A model generated the notes under the pieces. The model saw only the letters and a list, made by a program, of their open reading frames with translations, was not told the DNA's origin and searched no databases. From NCBI GenBank assembly GCA_041744375.1, contig JBGTLA010000010.1, positions 1 through 5,311 of the forward strand: a stretch of DNA of 5,311 nucleotides, in the 5' to 3' direction. Shown here piece by piece: positions 4,633 to 5,311 of the stretch; within the stretch, counting starts at the first letter, position 1, and every line of letters starts with the position of its first letter. Source of the DNA: JBGTLA01 sp041744375. GTDB taxonomy: Bacteria > Actinomycetota > Acidimicrobiia > Spongiisociales > ZC4RG35. A program made the position numbers and the translations under genes.

Positions 4633-5311
4633 GGATGGACGGGGGAGGTGGGTTCGGCGGCGGGGAGGCCGAGGGTCGTGGCCAGCATCTCGAGACCAGC
4701 TCTCTTCTCTGCGTATCCTGCGGTGGTGGCGGTGACCATCAGTTCGTCGGCCGAGGTCCGCTCGGCCAGTGCCTCCAAGTCGTCGGCGACCCGATCGGGC
4801 GTTCCCACCAAGGCCTCAGTGGGCATGGCCAGGGCCGTCTCGAGGTGCGGGTGCCTCTGGGCGTCGGCGACCGTGAGGATTTGCACGGTACCTCCGGTGC
4901 GCAGCCACAGGCGAACCAGGCGGCCGGGCAATGAGAGCAAATGGGCCTCTTCATCGGTCTCGGCCACGACGACATTGGCGGTGACGATGGCGTGGGGCTC
5001 CGCCAGGTGCCCGACCGGTTGGAAGCGCCGGCGGTAGAGACGGAGGGATTCGTCGGTACCGCCCATGTCGAAGTGGTGTGCCTGCACGAAGGGGATCCCC
5101 AACAGGCCCGCCAGCTGGGCCGAGTAGCCGGATGAGCCCAGCAGGAACACCGGCGGGTAGGTCGATGCCTGCGGAGTGGCTCGGAAGCGGTCGTGGAGTC
5201 TCGAGCCCTCGCGCACGTCGCCCAACAACCCCATGACGTCGATGAGGTGGAGGGGAAACTCATCGGCTCCGAGGGCGCCGACCCCCCGGCGCAGGGCGGC
5301 GGCGGTGGCGG
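4629..5311 (-). CDS. LLM-class (bacterial luciferase-like) flavin-dependent oxidoreductase, C-terminal part
   Basis: The frame is open from the right edge, leaving 226 residues in the window; the N-terminus lies outside. The sequence fits the luciferase-like monooxygenase family, probably its 'group 1' (YhbW/MsnO8-like) branch. Diagnostic stretches are PPVFLLGSSGYSAQLAGLLG with the following IPFVQAHHF, and the C-terminal GTPDRVADDLEALAERTSADELMV. Such enzymes use FMNH2 or F420 to oxidise or reduce small organic molecules in the cytoplasm; cofactor and substrate cannot be told here. An ATG at 5234 could be mistaken for the start, but the 25 upstream codons also fit the family (ending DEFPLHLIDVMGLL). 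The stop overlaps the ATG of the membrane-protein gene by four bases, so the two form an operon. Confidence 0.9.
   Translation of the reverse strand, partial: ATAAALRRGVGALGADEFPLHLIDVMGLLGDVREGSRLHDRFRATPQASTYPPVFLLGSSGYSAQLAGLLGIPFVQAHHFDMGGTDESLRLYRRRFQPVGHLAEPHAIVTANVVVAETDEEAHLLSLPGRLVRLWLRTGGTVQILTVADAQRHPHLETALAMPTEALVGTPDRVADDLEALAERTSADELMVTATTAGYAEKRAGLEMLATTLGLPAAEPTSPVHP

Noticed and set aside
1..5311. tRNA, rRNA, CRISPR array, insertion sequence or attachment site
   Set aside because: I saw no cloverleaf, regularly spaced repeats, transposase motifs or terminal inverted repeats, and coding sequence covers nearly all of the window.

Overview
The window is GC-rich and densely packed, with GC-biased third codon positions. 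It contains a strong promoter whose -10 is TAGGCT, and GTG and probably CTG start codons. The glgB-treY pair and the LLM-class flavoprotein would suit a free-living high-GC actinomycete-like bacterium. That lineage is inferred from composition and gene content and is not proven.

Layout. (1) Bases 1-2460, minus strand: a glycogen/trehalose operon of glgB (glycogen branching enzyme) followed by the first 185 codons of treY (maltooligosyltrehalose synthase), which runs off the left edge. The two genes overlap by four bases (CTGA), and treY appears to begin with a rare CTG codon. (2) Bases 2461-2893: a divergent control region. It holds a candidate leader peptide overlapping the glgB start, a near-consensus rightward promoter (TTGACA-17-TAGGCT), a perfect 11-bp inverted repeat over the predicted transcription start, and a 59-codon unrecognised ORF. 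A second candidate promoter lies just before the next gene. (3) Bases 2894-3985, plus strand: a sulfite-oxidase-family molybdopterin oxidoreductase with no visible export signal, possibly translated from a leaderless mRNA. (4) Bases 3994-5311, minus strand: an LLM-class flavin-dependent oxidoreductase, cut by the right edge, overlapping by ATGA a YczE/YyaS/YitT-like membrane protein. This pair converges on the molybdoenzyme gene with only eight bases between stop codons.

How the genes work together. GlgB adds alpha-1,6 branches to alpha-glucan, and TreY converts the reducing end of maltodextrins to a trehalosyl end. The left operon therefore links glycogen structure to trehalose production; TreZ and TreX/GlgX would be expected nearby but are not in the window. 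No functional link is evident between this operon and the molybdoenzyme or the flavoprotein/membrane pair. The core genes belong to known families. The least explained part is the control region around 2454-2893: an operator-like palindrome on a strong promoter driving a small unrecognised ORF.
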